Positions 9,420 to 18,725 are shown, numbered from the stretch's first letter. The stretch: 64,000 nucleotides of DNA from JAAYPI01 sp036734385 (GCA_036734385.1 DAIMYQ010000005.1:14179-78178); one strand, 5' to 3'. Made by a program: numbers and translations. The notes: generated by a model not told the origin, from the letters alone.

Positions 9420-11009
9420 TTATTGATTTTGATGTTCATACCGCAACAAATCGTTGATTGTTTTTACCGGATTGAATGTTTTTACCGGAACTTCTATGAA
9501 AATCGTATTCCAATTAGCCATTCCACCATTCCACAATCCGGGAAAATCAAGCCTGCGAACCTCTACTCCATTAATTATCTTTTTAGACAACATACAAGCT
9601 TTTTTATCTACATATTTTGTCAAATCAAATTTTTTGCCCTTATAATCAACCAAGGAACAGACAATATCTACAGGATTGAAGTGTGTGGCTTTATCAAATA
9701 AAGCCAAATTTTCAGAGCTATTATTCACTTGATAGAACTCTACAATTTGGAGGGAAACGGTTCCATCTTCGTTTTTTACCCAAAAAGGCTCACCTCCGTG
9801 TTCTTCTTCCTTTTTTACCATACCACAAACACGCAATGGACGGTTTAATTTTTGTTTTAGGTAAACAAGTTGTTCTTCTCGTTCTAATTTCAGAATATTA
9901 GGGTGTTTTACATTGAGGTCATTTTCGACAAAATTGACTATTTCAATCAGTTTATCACTTGCCAAATCGCCTTTATCAATCAATTTGATATATTTAGTGA
10001 TTTTCTTTTGTGTATCGATTAAAATTCCTCCAAGCATCTTTTTATAGTGTGAGGTCATTTTCTTCATAGCATCAGGAACAACATTGTCTATATTTTTGAT
10101 AAATACAATATCTGCTTGTATGCCATTCAAATTATCTATCAAAGCACCATGACCGGAAGTACGAAAAACGACTTTACCATTCTCATCGCGATATAACTCG
10201 TTATTTTCTGTAAGCATTACGGTATCGGTAGAAGTTTTTTGATTAGAAAGAATTACTTCAAAATCAACACCTAATTTTTTCTCAATCGGCTCTTTAAATT
10301 CTCGGATATAATCTTCAATAATTTCCTTATGCTCTTGATTAACAGTAAAATGAACATTAACAGCCCCTTTTTTCAGTCCCGAAACCATGGCACTTTCCAC
10401 TAAATTTTCTTGTATAGGAGTTCGCGTATTTTCAAATGAATTGTAGTACCTTGCTAATTTCTTAGGTAAGTATTTACGAATAGCAGCAAACTTCTTCGAT
10501 TTGTCAGTATGAAATTTGAACAGAGCATTAGGAAGACTACTATAATTTGCTCCTTTATCGGTAAGCATATACTCCAGTATCAGCTTATATTGCTTCTCTT
10601 CTATAAGATCTTGAATATCCTTTTTTTCCTTTTCTACACAAATAAGATTCAGTTCACCATAAAAAGCAAAACTAGAAAGGTGTTTAAAAAAGTTTTTTTC
10701 ACAATTTGTTTGAGGTTCAGAGTAATCGGCATCCCAAAAATTATATAAACTCCTAAACAAACGACTCGCCGTTCCCGACGCAGGGATGAAATGGACTACT
10801 TGCTTTCCTTTTTCTAAAAAAGAATTCCACAAAGAAACATACGACTCTTCTTCCTTTTCTTCAAGAACAGAAATACCATCATCAAGAGTAGCAATTCGTT
10901 GAATATCAATAACAGAAACTCCTTTTTGTAAAATAGAAAGTTGCTTTTTTATAAAATCTACAGAAATTTCTTTTTCTTCAAACGAGGCCAAATCATCCGG
11001 ACTATACAT
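9420..11009 (-). CDS. DUF4301 family protein, possible nucleotidyltransferase-like fold
   Basis: This 529-residue cytoplasmic protein has no signal peptide or membrane segment. It matches my recollection of DUF4301, a family largely confined to Bacteroidetes with no firmly assigned function. Residues 74-84 read FIPASGTASRL, reminiscent of the glycine-rich PAGGxGTRL signature of sugar-phosphate nucleotidyltransferases. A later GHGALIDNLNGIQADIVFIKNIDN segment resembles the central part of those enzymes. I infer a nucleotidyltransferase-like fold but cannot name a substrate. The gene is monocistronic: a well-formed promoter lies just upstream (11036-11065) and a terminator just after the stop. 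Confidence 0.75.
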   Translation of the reverse strand: MYSPDDLASFEEKEISVDFIKKQLSILQKGVSVIDIQRIATLDDGISVLEEKEEESYVSLWNSFLEKGKQVVHFIPASGTASRLFRSLYNFWDADYSEPQTNCEKNFFKHLSSFAFYGELNLICVEKEKKDIQDLIEEKQYKLILEYMLTDKGANYSSLPNALFKFHTDKSKKFAAIRKYLPKKLARYYNSFENTRTPIQENLVESAMVSGLKKGAVNVHFTVNQEHKEIIEDYIREFKEPIEKKLGVDFEVILSNQKTSTDTVMLTENNELYRDENGKVVFRTSGHGALIDNLNGIQADIVFIKNIDNVVPDAMKKMTSHYKKMLGGILIDTQKKITKYIKLIDKGDLASDKLIEIVNFVENDLNVKHPNILKLEREEQLVYLKQKLNRPLRVCGMVKKEEEHGGEPFWVKNEDGTVSLQIVEFYQVNNSSENLALFDKATHFNPVDIVCSLVDYKGKKFDLTKYVDKKACMLSKKIINGVEVRRLDFPGLWNGGMANWNTIFIEVPVKTFNPVKTINDLLRYEHQNQ

Positions 11010-11035
11010 CTCACATCTTTTAGTTTAACGAAGAG

Positions 11036-11065
11036 CAAAGTTACATAATATTACTCATAGTTCAA
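11036..11065 (-). promoter_or_regulatory. Promoter of the DUF4301 gene
   Basis: The minus strand has TAACTTTG (11036-11043) with TTG at 11063-11065, a 19-base spacer. The leader would be about 20 bases. It lies back to back with the plus-strand promoter at 11095-11126. Confidence 0.7.
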
Positions 11066-11094
11066 AAATAAAGTTATTAACTTTTACCCATTTA

Positions 11095-11126
11095 TTGTGG
11101 TAAATAGAGAGTTTGTCGTATTTTTG
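11095..11126 (+). promoter_or_regulatory. Promoter of the TIGR01212-type radical SAM gene
   Basis: TTG (11095-11097), a 21-base spacer and TATTTTTG (11119-11126) fit the Bacteroidetes consensus. The predicted start is about 27 bases before the ATG. Confidence 0.65.
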
Positions 11127-11159
11127 CAAAGAGAAAACCAGTAAGAAATTTGTGCCAAA

Positions 11160-12086
11160 ATGACAACAAAAAGGTATTTTGATTATCCTCTGTTTATGAA
11201 ATCTTTTTTTAATGAACGAGTACAAAAAATATCGGTTCATGCCGGTCTTACTTGCCCCAATAGGGATGGAACAAAAGGAACTGAAGGTTGTACATTTTGC
11301 AATAATGAATCTTTTAGTCCGAAATATTGCCAAAGCGAAAAAAGTATTACTCAGCAAATAGAAGAAGGCATCGAATTTTTTGGCAAAAAACACCAAGCTC
11401 AAAAATACATTGCTTATTTTCAATCATATACAAACACGTATGGTGACTTCAACCGTATCAAAGAAATGTATGAGGAAGCCCTAAAATATCCGAATATGAT
11501 TGGATTAGCCATAGGCACACGACCAGATTGCATATCAGAAGAAATATTAGACTATTTGTCCGAATTAAACAAAAAATATTTTATTTTGGTAGAATACGGC
11601 ATAGAAAGTACTAATAACGACACATTACGCTCTATCAATAGAGGGCACACTTATGAAGATAGTATTGCAGCCATTTTAGGCACTCACAAAAAAGGAATTC
11701 TGGTAGCCGGACATATCATTATGGGCTTACCAAACGAAAACAGAGACCTAATTTTAGGTCATGCTAAGAAGATAGCTAAACTGCCCTTGTCTCTACTAAA
11801 ATTGCATCAACTACAAGTCATAAAAGGCACCCAATTGGCAAAACAGTATGCACAAGATAATAGCATTATTCAACTTCTCTCGTTGGATGAATACATTGAT
11901 TTGTGCATTGATTTCATGGAACTGTTACCCCCTACAATGGCCATAGAACGATTCGTTTCACAAACACCCGCAGAATTCAAAATAGCCCCCAATTGGGGAG
12001 TGAAAAATCATGAATTTACAGCAAAAATTGACAAACGGCTAAAAGAACGTGACACTTTTCAGGGCAAATTATACATTGCCGAGTAA
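11160..12086 (+). CDS. Radical SAM protein, YhcC/YtqA (TIGR01212) family
   Basis: This 308-residue protein carries the Fe-S cluster cysteines of this family near the N-terminus: Cys32, Cys44 and Cys47 in TCPNRD and GCTFCNNES. A SAM-binding barrel follows, including the segments AIGTRPDCISEEIL and VEYGIESTN. The family is widespread and conserved in length, but its substrate is not firmly known; links to tRNA modification have been proposed. The gene has its own promoter and is convergent with the end of the trp operon, whose trpA stop lies 9 bases beyond. Confidence 0.88.
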   Translation: MTTKRYFDYPLFMKSFFNERVQKISVHAGLTCPNRDGTKGTEGCTFCNNESFSPKYCQSEKSITQQIEEGIEFFGKKHQAQKYIAYFQSYTNTYGDFNRIKEMYEEALKYPNMIGLAIGTRPDCISEEILDYLSELNKKYFILVEYGIESTNNDTLRSINRGHTYEDSIAAILGTHKKGILVAGHIIMGLPNENRDLILGHAKKIAKLPLSLLKLHQLQVIKGTQLAKQYAQDNSIIQLLSLDEYIDLCIDFMELLPPTMAIERFVSQTPAEFKIAPNWGVKNHEFTAKIDKRLKERDTFQGKLYIAE

Positions 12087-12094
12087 CACAAAAC

Positions 12095-12868
12095 TTACCC
12101 TTTTATTTTTTTCAACAACATGTTGACAGCTTCTTTTATCGTTTTGTGCTCTTGCAAACTCTTAATAAATTCGCTACCCACTATGGCTCCGTTAGCATAT
12201 GCACAAGCAGCTTGAAACGTTTCCTTATTTGAAACACCAAAACCCACCATCAAAGGATTTTTCAATTTCATGTCAGCTATTCTTTTGAAGTATATTTGTT
12301 TTTCATTGTTAAATGATGATTGACTTCCCGTTGTAGCAGCAGAAGAAACCATATAAACAAACCCGGAGCTAACTGCATCTATTTGACGAACACGTTCTTC
12401 AGACGTTTCGGGTGTGATTAACAAAATAAATCTCAAACCGTATTTTTCTATCATCGGTTTAAATTCTTCCATGTACACATCTAACGGAATGTCAGGAATA
12501 ATAAATCCATCAATACCAATTTCAACAGCTTTACGACATAGGTTTTCAAATCCATACTGCATGGCTGTATTTAAATACCCCATCAAAATTAAAGGAATAT
12601 GGACATCTTTACGTATATTTTTGAGTTGCTCAAATAATATTTTCTGGGAAATACCATTGTTTAACGCTATTTGGCTACTATTCTGAATAACAGGTCCATC
12701 AGCCATAGGATCTGAATACGGTATCCCTATTTCTATCATATCAACACCCTCTTCCTGGAGAGTTTTAATAATTTCGACCGAATCGTTTAATTTTGGAAAA
12801 CCGGCGGTAAAATATACCGAAAAAATATCTTTCTTTTTATTTGAAAACAACTGTTCTATTCTGTCCAT
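12095..12868 (-). CDS. trpA: Tryptophan synthase alpha subunit
   Basis: TrpA cleaves indole-3-glycerol phosphate to indole and glyceraldehyde-3-phosphate, and indole is channelled to TrpB. The 257-residue barrel contains the signature GIPYSDPMADGPVIQ with the catalytic Asp, an upstream catalytic Glu in MIEIG, and the phosphate-binding loop GFGVSNKETF. It is the last gene of the trpBEGDCFA operon and starts 20 bases after trpF. No hairpin terminator is evident after the stop, which lies 9 bases from the end of the convergent radical SAM gene. Confidence 0.97.
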   Translation of the reverse strand: MDRIEQLFSNKKKDIFSVYFTAGFPKLNDSVEIIKTLQEEGVDMIEIGIPYSDPMADGPVIQNSSQIALNNGISQKILFEQLKNIRKDVHIPLILMGYLNTAMQYGFENLCRKAVEIGIDGFIIPDIPLDVYMEEFKPMIEKYGLRFILLITPETSEERVRQIDAVSSGFVYMVSSAATTGSQSSFNNEKQIYFKRIADMKLKNPLMVGFGVSNKETFQAACAYANGAIVGSEFIKSLQEHKTIKEAVNMLLKKIKG

Positions 12869-12887
12869 TTTCGTATTTTTTTAATGT

Positions 12888-13508
12888 TTAACTTCTTATT
12901 TCTTGTAAAAACTGCCGCAATAAATTGACATCTTTTTGCCCGGGAGCTGTTTCAAAACGACTATTTATATCTATGGCAAATAACTTATTATGCTGTATTT
13001 TTTTGATGGATTGAGCATCTTCTTTAGTTATTCCTCCACTCAAAATAAAACATGTAACTCCTTTATAATCAGATAATATATCCCAATCAAACTTTTCCCC
13101 AGAGCCTCCGTAATATTCCGTTTTTGTGTCGAATAAAAAATAATCACATACACCTTCATAAGGTTCGGTTTGTGTAAAATCAGAAGGAAATTGAATACTA
13201 AAAGCTTTGATTACTTTTACCCCCATTTTCTGGATTCTTCTGCAAAAATCAGGAGATTCATTTCCATGCAATTGCACAAAATTTAGGTTATAAAACGAAA
13301 CTATTTTTCTGATTATATTTTCTTCTTCATTGACAAATACTCCTACTTTTCCTATGTTACCTAAATTTTTAGTCAATGGAATCTGTACGTCGTTCCCTAC
13401 AAAACGGGGTGATTTTTCGTAGAATATCATTCCTATAAAATCGGGCGACAAGGCGAGGATTTCAGCTATATTGTCGGGATATTTCATTCCACAAATTTTG
13501 ACTTTCAT
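12888..13508 (-). CDS. trpF: Phosphoribosylanthranilate isomerase
   Basis: TrpF isomerises phosphoribosylanthranilate to CdRP, the third step of tryptophan synthesis. This 206-residue single-domain barrel shows the N-terminal catalytic Cys motif KICGMKYPDNI, the substrate-binding segment GMIFYEKSPRFV, VQLHGNE, the catalytic Asp in YFLFDTKT, and the phosphate loop ILSGGITKEDA. It is not fused to TrpC, unlike in E. coli. It starts 7 bases downstream of trpC. Confidence 0.96.
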   Translation of the reverse strand: MKVKICGMKYPDNIAEILALSPDFIGMIFYEKSPRFVGNDVQIPLTKNLGNIGKVGVFVNEEENIIRKIVSFYNLNFVQLHGNESPDFCRRIQKMGVKVIKAFSIQFPSDFTQTEPYEGVCDYFLFDTKTEYYGGSGEKFDWDILSDYKGVTCFILSGGITKEDAQSIKKIQHNKLFAIDINSRFETAPGQKDVNLLRQFLQEIRS

Positions 13509-13515
13509 ATTGTTT

Positions 13516-14301
13516 TTATTTATTCTCTACCAAAGAAATAAATTGCTGTAATGCTTTTGCCGGATTTTCTTCTTTCATAAAGTTTTCGCCCATTAAAAAA
13601 CCTTGGTAACCAACTGCCTGTAAATCTTTTACCACTTGTGGATTAGAAATACCACTTTCACTGATTTTCACAAAATCAGTAGATATTTTATCCGCCAATA
13701 AAAAAGACATTTGCATATCAACCACAAAATTTTTTAAGTTTCGATTATTAACACCGACGATATCAATATTTTCGCATACATAGGCAAGTTCTTGTTCATT
13801 ATGAACTTCCAATAAAACTTCCAACGACAAATCATGAGCTTTTATTGCCAATTGCTTTACTTGTTGGGATGTAAGCACTGCCGCTATAAGCAAAATAACA
13901 TCTGCTCCCATAGCACGAGCCTCAAACAATTGGTATTCATCTACAATAAAATCTTTACGCAAAATCGGCACAGAAACGCCGAAACGAGCTACCATTAAAT
14001 CCTCTTTTGTTCCTCCGAAAAAAGAATAATCAGTAAGAATAGAAACGCCCGATGCCCCATTGTTTGAATATCCTTTGGTCACCTCAACAGCACTTGCATT
14101 TTGGTGTATCCATCCTTTAGAAGGAGATTTCCGCTTAAATTCAGAAATAATACCTGATGAAGAATGTTTTAAACTGTTTTTGAGGGAAAAAGTTTGACGG
14201 GAAAACCCCTTTTCTTTTTCCAAGTCTGAAATGGATTTTTGTGCCTTGCTTAAAGCTATTTCTTTGCGTTTTTCAGCAATGATTTCATCTAAAATATTCA
14301 T
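13516..14301 (-). CDS. trpC: Indole-3-glycerol phosphate synthase
   Basis: TrpC closes the indole ring, converting CdRP to indole-3-glycerol phosphate. The 261-residue barrel has the N-terminal helix MNILDEIIAEKRKEI, ISEFKRKSPSKG with the catalytic lysine, the substrate residues in ILRKDFIVDEYQ, VNNRNLKNF, and the C-terminal phosphate loop SESGIS and GFLMGENFM. The ATG at 14301 is preferred to an upstream in-frame start at 14421, because the 40 extra residues come from reading through the end of trpD in another frame. The start lies 4 bases after the trpD stop, suggesting translational coupling. Confidence 0.96.
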   Translation of the reverse strand: MNILDEIIAEKRKEIALSKAQKSISDLEKEKGFSRQTFSLKNSLKHSSSGIISEFKRKSPSKGWIHQNASAVEVTKGYSNNGASGVSILTDYSFFGGTKEDLMVARFGVSVPILRKDFIVDEYQLFEARAMGADVILLIAAVLTSQQVKQLAIKAHDLSLEVLLEVHNEQELAYVCENIDIVGVNNRNLKNFVVDMQMSFLLADKISTDFVKISESGISNPQVVKDLQAVGYQGFLMGENFMKEENPAKALQQFISLVENK

Positions 14302-14305
14302 ACAC

Positions 14306-15304
14306 CTACATTTTATAACATGACAAAAACATGGCAAATGCCGATGCGGCTTTTCCACTCTCAAGAGATTTGATAGCCTCTTGTTTACAAGTTTCAATAT
14401 CTTTAGTCGGACAAATAACACGTATTGCTAAAGCTGAATTGGCTATTACAACATCTGTTTGTGCTTGCGTTGCTTTATTTGAAAGAACCGCTTTGAAAAT
14501 ATCCGCAGCTTCTTGAATGGAATTTCCAGCAAATAAATTCTTTTGTTGTAATGATTTAAAACCCATTTGTTCAGGAGTATACAATTCTTCACCATATTTG
14601 GTAATAATCTTGGTTTGGGCAGTAAGAGACACCTCGTCATAACCATCTAAAGAATGTACTAAGGCATATTGACCATCCAACTTTTGATTGATATAATTGT
14701 ACAACCGCATCATTTTCAAATTATAAACGCCTAATAGTTGATAGGTTGGTCTGGCGGGACTAATGAGAGGACCAAGCACATTGAAAAAAGTACGAACACC
14801 CAGTGCCTTACGAATCGGCGCTACATTTTTCATTGCCGGATTAAACAAAGGAGCATGTAAAAAAGCAAACCCTGACGTTTCTATTGATTTACGAATAACA
14901 CCCATATCTGTCGTAAATTTAGCTCCGTAGAATTCCAAAACATTAGAAGCTCCACTGATAGAAGTTGAACCGTAATTTCCATGTTTGGCTACTTTGTACC
15001 CAGCTCCTGCCAAGACAAAACAGCTCAAGGTTGAAATATTGAAAGTGTTTTTTCCATCACCACCCGTACCAACAATATCTATCGGCTTATATTCTGACAA
15101 ATCAGAAGGCAAAGCCATAGCTAACAAGGCTTCTCTAAACCCTATCAATTCTTCCAAGGTGATATTTCTCATCAAGAAGACTGAAATAAAAGCAGCTATT
15201 TGCGATTCATTGTATAGACCCTGTCCTATCTTAGTCAGTACACCTGCAGCTTCTTCTCTAGAAAGACTTTTCTGTTCGAATAATTCTGTTAATATCTGTT
15301 TCAT
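14306..15304 (-). CDS. trpD: Anthranilate phosphoribosyltransferase
   Basis: TrpD transfers phosphoribosyl from PRPP to anthranilate. The 332-residue protein shows an N-terminal helical domain, the PRPP-binding GTGGDGKNTFNIST loop, KHGNYGSTSISGASNVLE, the anthranilate-binding segment around FNPAMKNVAPIRKALGVRT, and FNVLGPLISPARP. It is separate from the glutaminase TrpG, whose stop lies 11 bases upstream. The length and motifs are typical. Confidence 0.97.
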   Translation of the reverse strand: MKQILTELFEQKSLSREEAAGVLTKIGQGLYNESQIAAFISVFLMRNITLEELIGFREALLAMALPSDLSEYKPIDIVGTGGDGKNTFNISTLSCFVLAGAGYKVAKHGNYGSTSISGASNVLEFYGAKFTTDMGVIRKSIETSGFAFLHAPLFNPAMKNVAPIRKALGVRTFFNVLGPLISPARPTYQLLGVYNLKMMRLYNYINQKLDGQYALVHSLDGYDEVSLTAQTKIITKYGEELYTPEQMGFKSLQQKNLFAGNSIQEAADIFKAVLSNKATQAQTDVVIANSALAIRVICPTKDIETCKQEAIKSLESGKAASAFAMFLSCYKM

Positions 15305-15315
15305 TTTCTTATTTT

Positions 15316-15882
15316 TTAATTTTCCAACCAGTTTTTAATAATTGTTTCACCACAAGGTGTCAATACGGACTCAGGGTGAAATTGAACGGCACGCACATCG
15401 TATTTTTTATGAGACAAAGCCATAATCGTTCCTTTTTCATCGATAGCCGTTATCGTTAAGCAATCGGGAAAATTGTCTCTTGAAAGTGCCCAAGAATGAT
15501 AACGTCCTACTTGTATTTTCTTTGGAAGGCTCTGAAATAGAACATCATTTTCAACAATTTCAGTTTCAAGAGCAACTCCATGATATACATTAGACAAATT
15601 AACGAGCTTTCCACCAAAAGCTTCCCCTATAGCTTGTAAACCAAGACAAACGCCCAAAATACTTTTGGTTGGGGCATAAACTTTTATTAAATCCAGCAAA
15701 ATACCAGATTCACTTGGAATACCCGGGCCCGGAGAAAGTAAAATCTTATCATATTGATCAACTGACTCTATGGAAATCTTATCATTTCGATAAACTTCAA
15801 CGTTCATATATCCAAGTTGTTTTACCAAATGAACCAAATTATACGTAAACGAATCGTAATTATCAAAAACCAAAATACGCAT
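15316..15882 (-). CDS. trpG: Anthranilate synthase component II, glutamine amidotransferase
   Basis: TrpG hydrolyses glutamine to supply ammonia to TrpE. The class I amidotransferase triad is visible: Cys in GVCLGLQAIGE, and His and Glu in AVQFHPESV; the oxyanion segment LLSPGPGIPSESG is also present. I start it at 15882 (MRILVFDNYDSF, the family N-terminus), giving 188 residues. An ATG 21 bases earlier at 15903 would add a lysine/aspartate-rich heptapeptide and cannot be excluded. The sequence could also serve PabA function if no separate PabA exists, which is common in this phylum. Confidence 0.95.
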   Translation of the reverse strand: MRILVFDNYDSFTYNLVHLVKQLGYMNVEVYRNDKISIESVDQYDKILLSPGPGIPSESGILLDLIKVYAPTKSILGVCLGLQAIGEAFGGKLVNLSNVYHGVALETEIVENDVLFQSLPKKIQVGRYHSWALSRDNFPDCLTITAIDEKGTIMALSHKKYDVRAVQFHPESVLTPCGETIIKNWLEN

Positions 15883-15917
15883 ATCTTTTTTATCTTTTTT
15901 CATAATGAATTCTCCTT

Positions 15918-17312
15918 TTATTTTTCAGATGCTTTCTTAATGGCTGCCGTCAATGCTGCCAACTTGTTATTAACTTCTTGTAATTCGCTTTCTTCGGACG
16001 ATTTTGCCACAATTCCAGCACCGGCTTGATAGTATAAAGTGTTGTCCTTACTTAAAAATGACCGTATAGTTATTGCTTGGTTAAATGTACCGTCAAATCC
16101 GATATAACCAATACATCCGCCATAAATTCCTCGATTGCGATTTTCCACACAATTAATAATTTCAATAGCACGAACTTTCGGTGCTCCGGAAAGAGTTCCG
16201 GCAGGAAAAGTATCAGAAAACAAGCGAATAAAATTCGTACCCTTTTCGACCTCTCCACTCACTTGTGAAACCAAATGCAACACGTGTGAGAAATATTGTA
16301 CTTCACGGAAAATTTCAACCTGAACATTGTGAGCATTTCTACTCAAGTCATTTCTAGCTAAATCGACAAGCATGACATGTTCGGCATTTTCCTTAGGGTC
16401 ATTGCGTAATTGTTCTGCCAACAACAAATCTTTGGCATCATCACCCGTTCTGCGGAAAGTACCTGCAATAGGATTAATATATGCCTTATCCTTTTTTACG
16501 ACAAGATGAGCCTCCGGTGAAGAACCAAAAACACGAAAAGCACCATAGTCGAAATAAAAAAGATACGGCGAGGGGTTAATAGAACGTAGATGACGATATA
16601 AAGTAAAATCATCTCCTTCATATTTTTGATAAAAACGACGAGAAAGGACTATTTGAAAAACATCGCCACGAAAACAAGCTTGTTTACCAACAGCTACCAT
16701 ATTTTTATATTCCTCATCGGTAATATCGGATTCTTCCTTACCTAAGCCACAAAAATAATAGGTAGCAAAATTCATATTATTTAAGATTGACTCTATATCC
16801 TCCAATGTACACGTCTCACCCTCAGGAACATTTTCAATCAAAGTCAATTCGTTCTTAAAATGATTTACGGCAATCGTATAGCGATAAAATAAATAATACA
16901 TTTCAGGATAATCATATTCCTTAACGGCATGATTTTCCATTTTTATGTCATCAAAATAACGAACCGATTCAAAAGTTGTGTAACCAAAAAAACCGTTTAC
17001 AAAAGGTTTCTCTCCTTTTTCTTCAAACGTAAAAGAATGAATAAAATCATTAAATTCCTTAGAAACAGAAGTTTTGTCTTTTACTAAAGCTGTTTTCTTT
17101 TTTTTAGTGGGAAGCTCCATTTCGATCATATTCTCTCTGACAGAAAAAGAAGCCAGAGGGCAAAATGCAATAAAAGAATAACTATTATCGCCTCCATGAT
17201 AATCCGAACTTTCCAATAAGGCTGATTGCGGATATAAATCTCTTATTTTCAAATAGATGCTAACAGGAGTTTGAATATCTCCTAACATTTTTTTTGTATA
17301 TACGGTAAACAT
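15918..17312 (-). CDS. trpE: Anthranilate synthase component I
   Basis: TrpE makes anthranilate from chorismate. The 464-residue protein has the feedback-inhibitor motif LLES at residues 32-35, where Trp would bind, and the C-terminal chorismate-binding domain with FGSSPEAHLVV, INPIAGTFRRTG, DLARNDLSRNA and GTLSGAPKVRAIEII. The start at 17312 (MFTVYTKKMLGD) is chosen over an upstream in-frame ATG at 17459 that would overlap trpB by 116 bases and add 49 unrelated residues. The gene starts 31 bases after the trpB stop. The inhibitor site suggests enzyme-level control in addition to the attenuator upstream of trpB. Confidence 0.95.
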   Translation of the reverse strand: MFTVYTKKMLGDIQTPVSIYLKIRDLYPQSALLESSDYHGGDNSYSFIAFCPLASFSVRENMIEMELPTKKKKTALVKDKTSVSKEFNDFIHSFTFEEKGEKPFVNGFFGYTTFESVRYFDDIKMENHAVKEYDYPEMYYLFYRYTIAVNHFKNELTLIENVPEGETCTLEDIESILNNMNFATYYFCGLGKEESDITDEEYKNMVAVGKQACFRGDVFQIVLSRRFYQKYEGDDFTLYRHLRSINPSPYLFYFDYGAFRVFGSSPEAHLVVKKDKAYINPIAGTFRRTGDDAKDLLLAEQLRNDPKENAEHVMLVDLARNDLSRNAHNVQVEIFREVQYFSHVLHLVSQVSGEVEKGTNFIRLFSDTFPAGTLSGAPKVRAIEIINCVENRNRGIYGGCIGYIGFDGTFNQAITIRSFLSKDNTLYYQAGAGIVAKSSEESELQEVNNKLAALTAAIKKASEK

Positions 17313-17343
17313 AATTATTTCGTTTTTAATTAGTATTTCGTGA

Positions 17344-18525
17344 CTAAAACTTGATGCGTTGGCAATAAGTATCCATATCCTTATCACCCCTGCCCGATAC
17401 TGTAAGAACAACCAAATCAGTCGTTTTAAAGGTGAATTTCGACAATACGGCCAAGGCATGAGAACTTTCTAATGCAGGAATAATACCCTCCAAACGAGTC
17501 AGTTGGAATGCAGCGTTTAAAGCTTCTTGATCTGTTACGGCAAACACCTTCGAACGACCTTCTTTTGCCAAAAAAGCATGCATTGGACCGATACCTGGGT
17601 AATCAAGCCCGGCAGAAATAGAATAGGGTTCGATTACCTGCCCGTCTTCAGTTTGCATAATCAATGTTCTACTCCCATGCAAAATTCCTTCTCGTCCACA
17701 ATGTATGGTTGCAGCTGTTTCTTCCGTATCAACACCAAGACCGGCAGCTTCTGCGGCAAAAAGTTTTACTTTTTCATCTTGCAAATAATGATAAAATGTT
17801 CCCGCAGCATTGCTACCTCCACCCACACAAGCAATCAAATAATCAGGCGTATCTTTGCCTTCATGTTCTAACAATTGTTTTTTTATTTCTTCACTAATGA
17901 CGGATTGGAAACGAGCAACCATGTCAGGATATGGGTGCGGGCCTACCACCGACCCTATGATGTAAAAAGTATCATGCGGATTGCAAGTCCAATCTCTAAT
18001 AGCCTCATTGGTAGCATCTTTCAAGGTTTTATTTCCAGAAGTAACAGGAACTACAGTTGCTCCTAACATTTGCATGCGTTGCACATTCAAAAATTGTCTT
18101 TTAACATCGGTTTCCCCCATGTAAACAATACATTCCATATTCATTAATGCACAAACAGTAGCAGTTGCCACACCATGTTGTCCGGCTCCGGTTTCGGCTA
18201 CAATACGTGTTTTACCCATTCTTCTGGCCAACAAAATTTGCCCCAAAGCATTGTTAAGTTTATGTGCTCCTGTATGGCACAAATCTTCTCTTTTCAAATA
18301 GACTTTTGCACCTACGGCTTCCGACAATCTATTGGCAAAATACAATGGAGTAGGACGACCAACATAATCTTTTAAAAGTTGATTATATTCTTTTCTAAAA
18401 TCAGTCTCCTCTATAATTTCCAAATATCTTTTTTGCAAATCAGCAACGCTTTTTTGCAAAATTTCAGGAACATAAGCTCCTCCAAATGTTCCATAATAAC
18501 CTTTTGTATCAACTTCGTATTTCAT
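17344..18525 (-). CDS. trpB: Tryptophan synthase beta subunit
   Basis: TrpB is the PLP enzyme joining indole and serine to give tryptophan. The 393-residue sequence has the N-terminal GYYGTFGGAYVPE, the PLP lysine in LCHTGAHKLNNALGQ, the phosphate-binding CVGGGSNAAG and a C-terminal SGRGDKDMDTY, all typical of TrpB1. The start at 18525 (MKYEVDTKG) is preferred over 18561, which lies inside the attenuator hairpin. TrpB is the first structural gene of the operon, directly after the leader region, an order known from other Bacteroidetes. Confidence 0.97.
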   Translation of the reverse strand: MKYEVDTKGYYGTFGGAYVPEILQKSVADLQKRYLEIIEETDFRKEYNQLLKDYVGRPTPLYFANRLSEAVGAKVYLKREDLCHTGAHKLNNALGQILLARRMGKTRIVAETGAGQHGVATATVCALMNMECIVYMGETDVKRQFLNVQRMQMLGATVVPVTSGNKTLKDATNEAIRDWTCNPHDTFYIIGSVVGPHPYPDMVARFQSVISEEIKKQLLEHEGKDTPDYLIACVGGGSNAAGTFYHYLQDEKVKLFAAEAAGLGVDTEETAATIHCGREGILHGSRTLIMQTEDGQVIEPYSISAGLDYPGIGPMHAFLAKEGRSKVFAVTDQEALNAAFQLTRLEGIIPALESSHALAVLSKFTFKTTDLVVLTVSGRGDKDMDTYCQRIKF

Positions 18526-18560
18526 ATTTTTAAAATTTATTTCGTTTAAGACAAAAAACA

Positions 18561-18592
18561 AAAAAGCCTGTCGTGAAATCGACAGGCTTTTT
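18561..18592 (-). terminator. Attenuator terminator of the trp operon
   Basis: On the minus strand a perfect 13-bp stem AAAAAGCCTGTCG / CGACAGGCTTTTT with a 6-base loop is followed by a T-rich tail. It lies after the leader peptide and before trpB, so transcription must pass it to reach the operon. A second pairing partner for the leader hairpin, at 18598-18606, lies immediately 5' of it. Confidence 0.85.
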
Positions 18593-18642
18593 AGACTTAG
18601 TTTATATTATATTTTCATTTCATCAAATAATAAGCATGTGAC

Positions 18643-18702
18643 TCACAAACTAAAGTTTTGTAAGTGCCACCACCAATAATTATTCAATGATAAATTTGTC
18701 AT
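18643..18702 (-). CDS. trpL: trp operon leader peptide with three consecutive Trp codons
   Basis: This 19-residue open frame reads MTNLSLNNYWWWHLQNFSL and stops with TGA. Codons 10-12 are all TGG. It starts 17 bases after the predicted transcription start and ends 51 bases before the attenuator hairpin. Just downstream of the Trp codons, 18642-18664 can form a hairpin covering the end of the frame; its distal arm (18644-18652) can instead pair with 18598-18606. This is the expected layout for ribosome-mediated attenuation: scarcity of charged tRNA-Trp stalls the ribosome on the TGG codons and changes downstream folding. The frame is too short for routine gene calling. Confidence 0.88.
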   Translation of the reverse strand: MTNLSLNNYWWWHLQNFSL

Positions 18703-18725
18703 GTTTTTTCGTTATAATTACGAGG

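Noticed and set aside
14301..14421. Upstream extension of trpC to 14421
   Set aside because: The 40 extra residues are trpD sequence in a shifted frame; MNILDEIIAEKRKEI is the true N-terminus.
17312..17459. Upstream extension of trpE to 17459
   Set aside because: It would overlap trpB by 116 bases and adds 49 residues unlike TrpE. The ATG at 17312 gives the family N-terminus.
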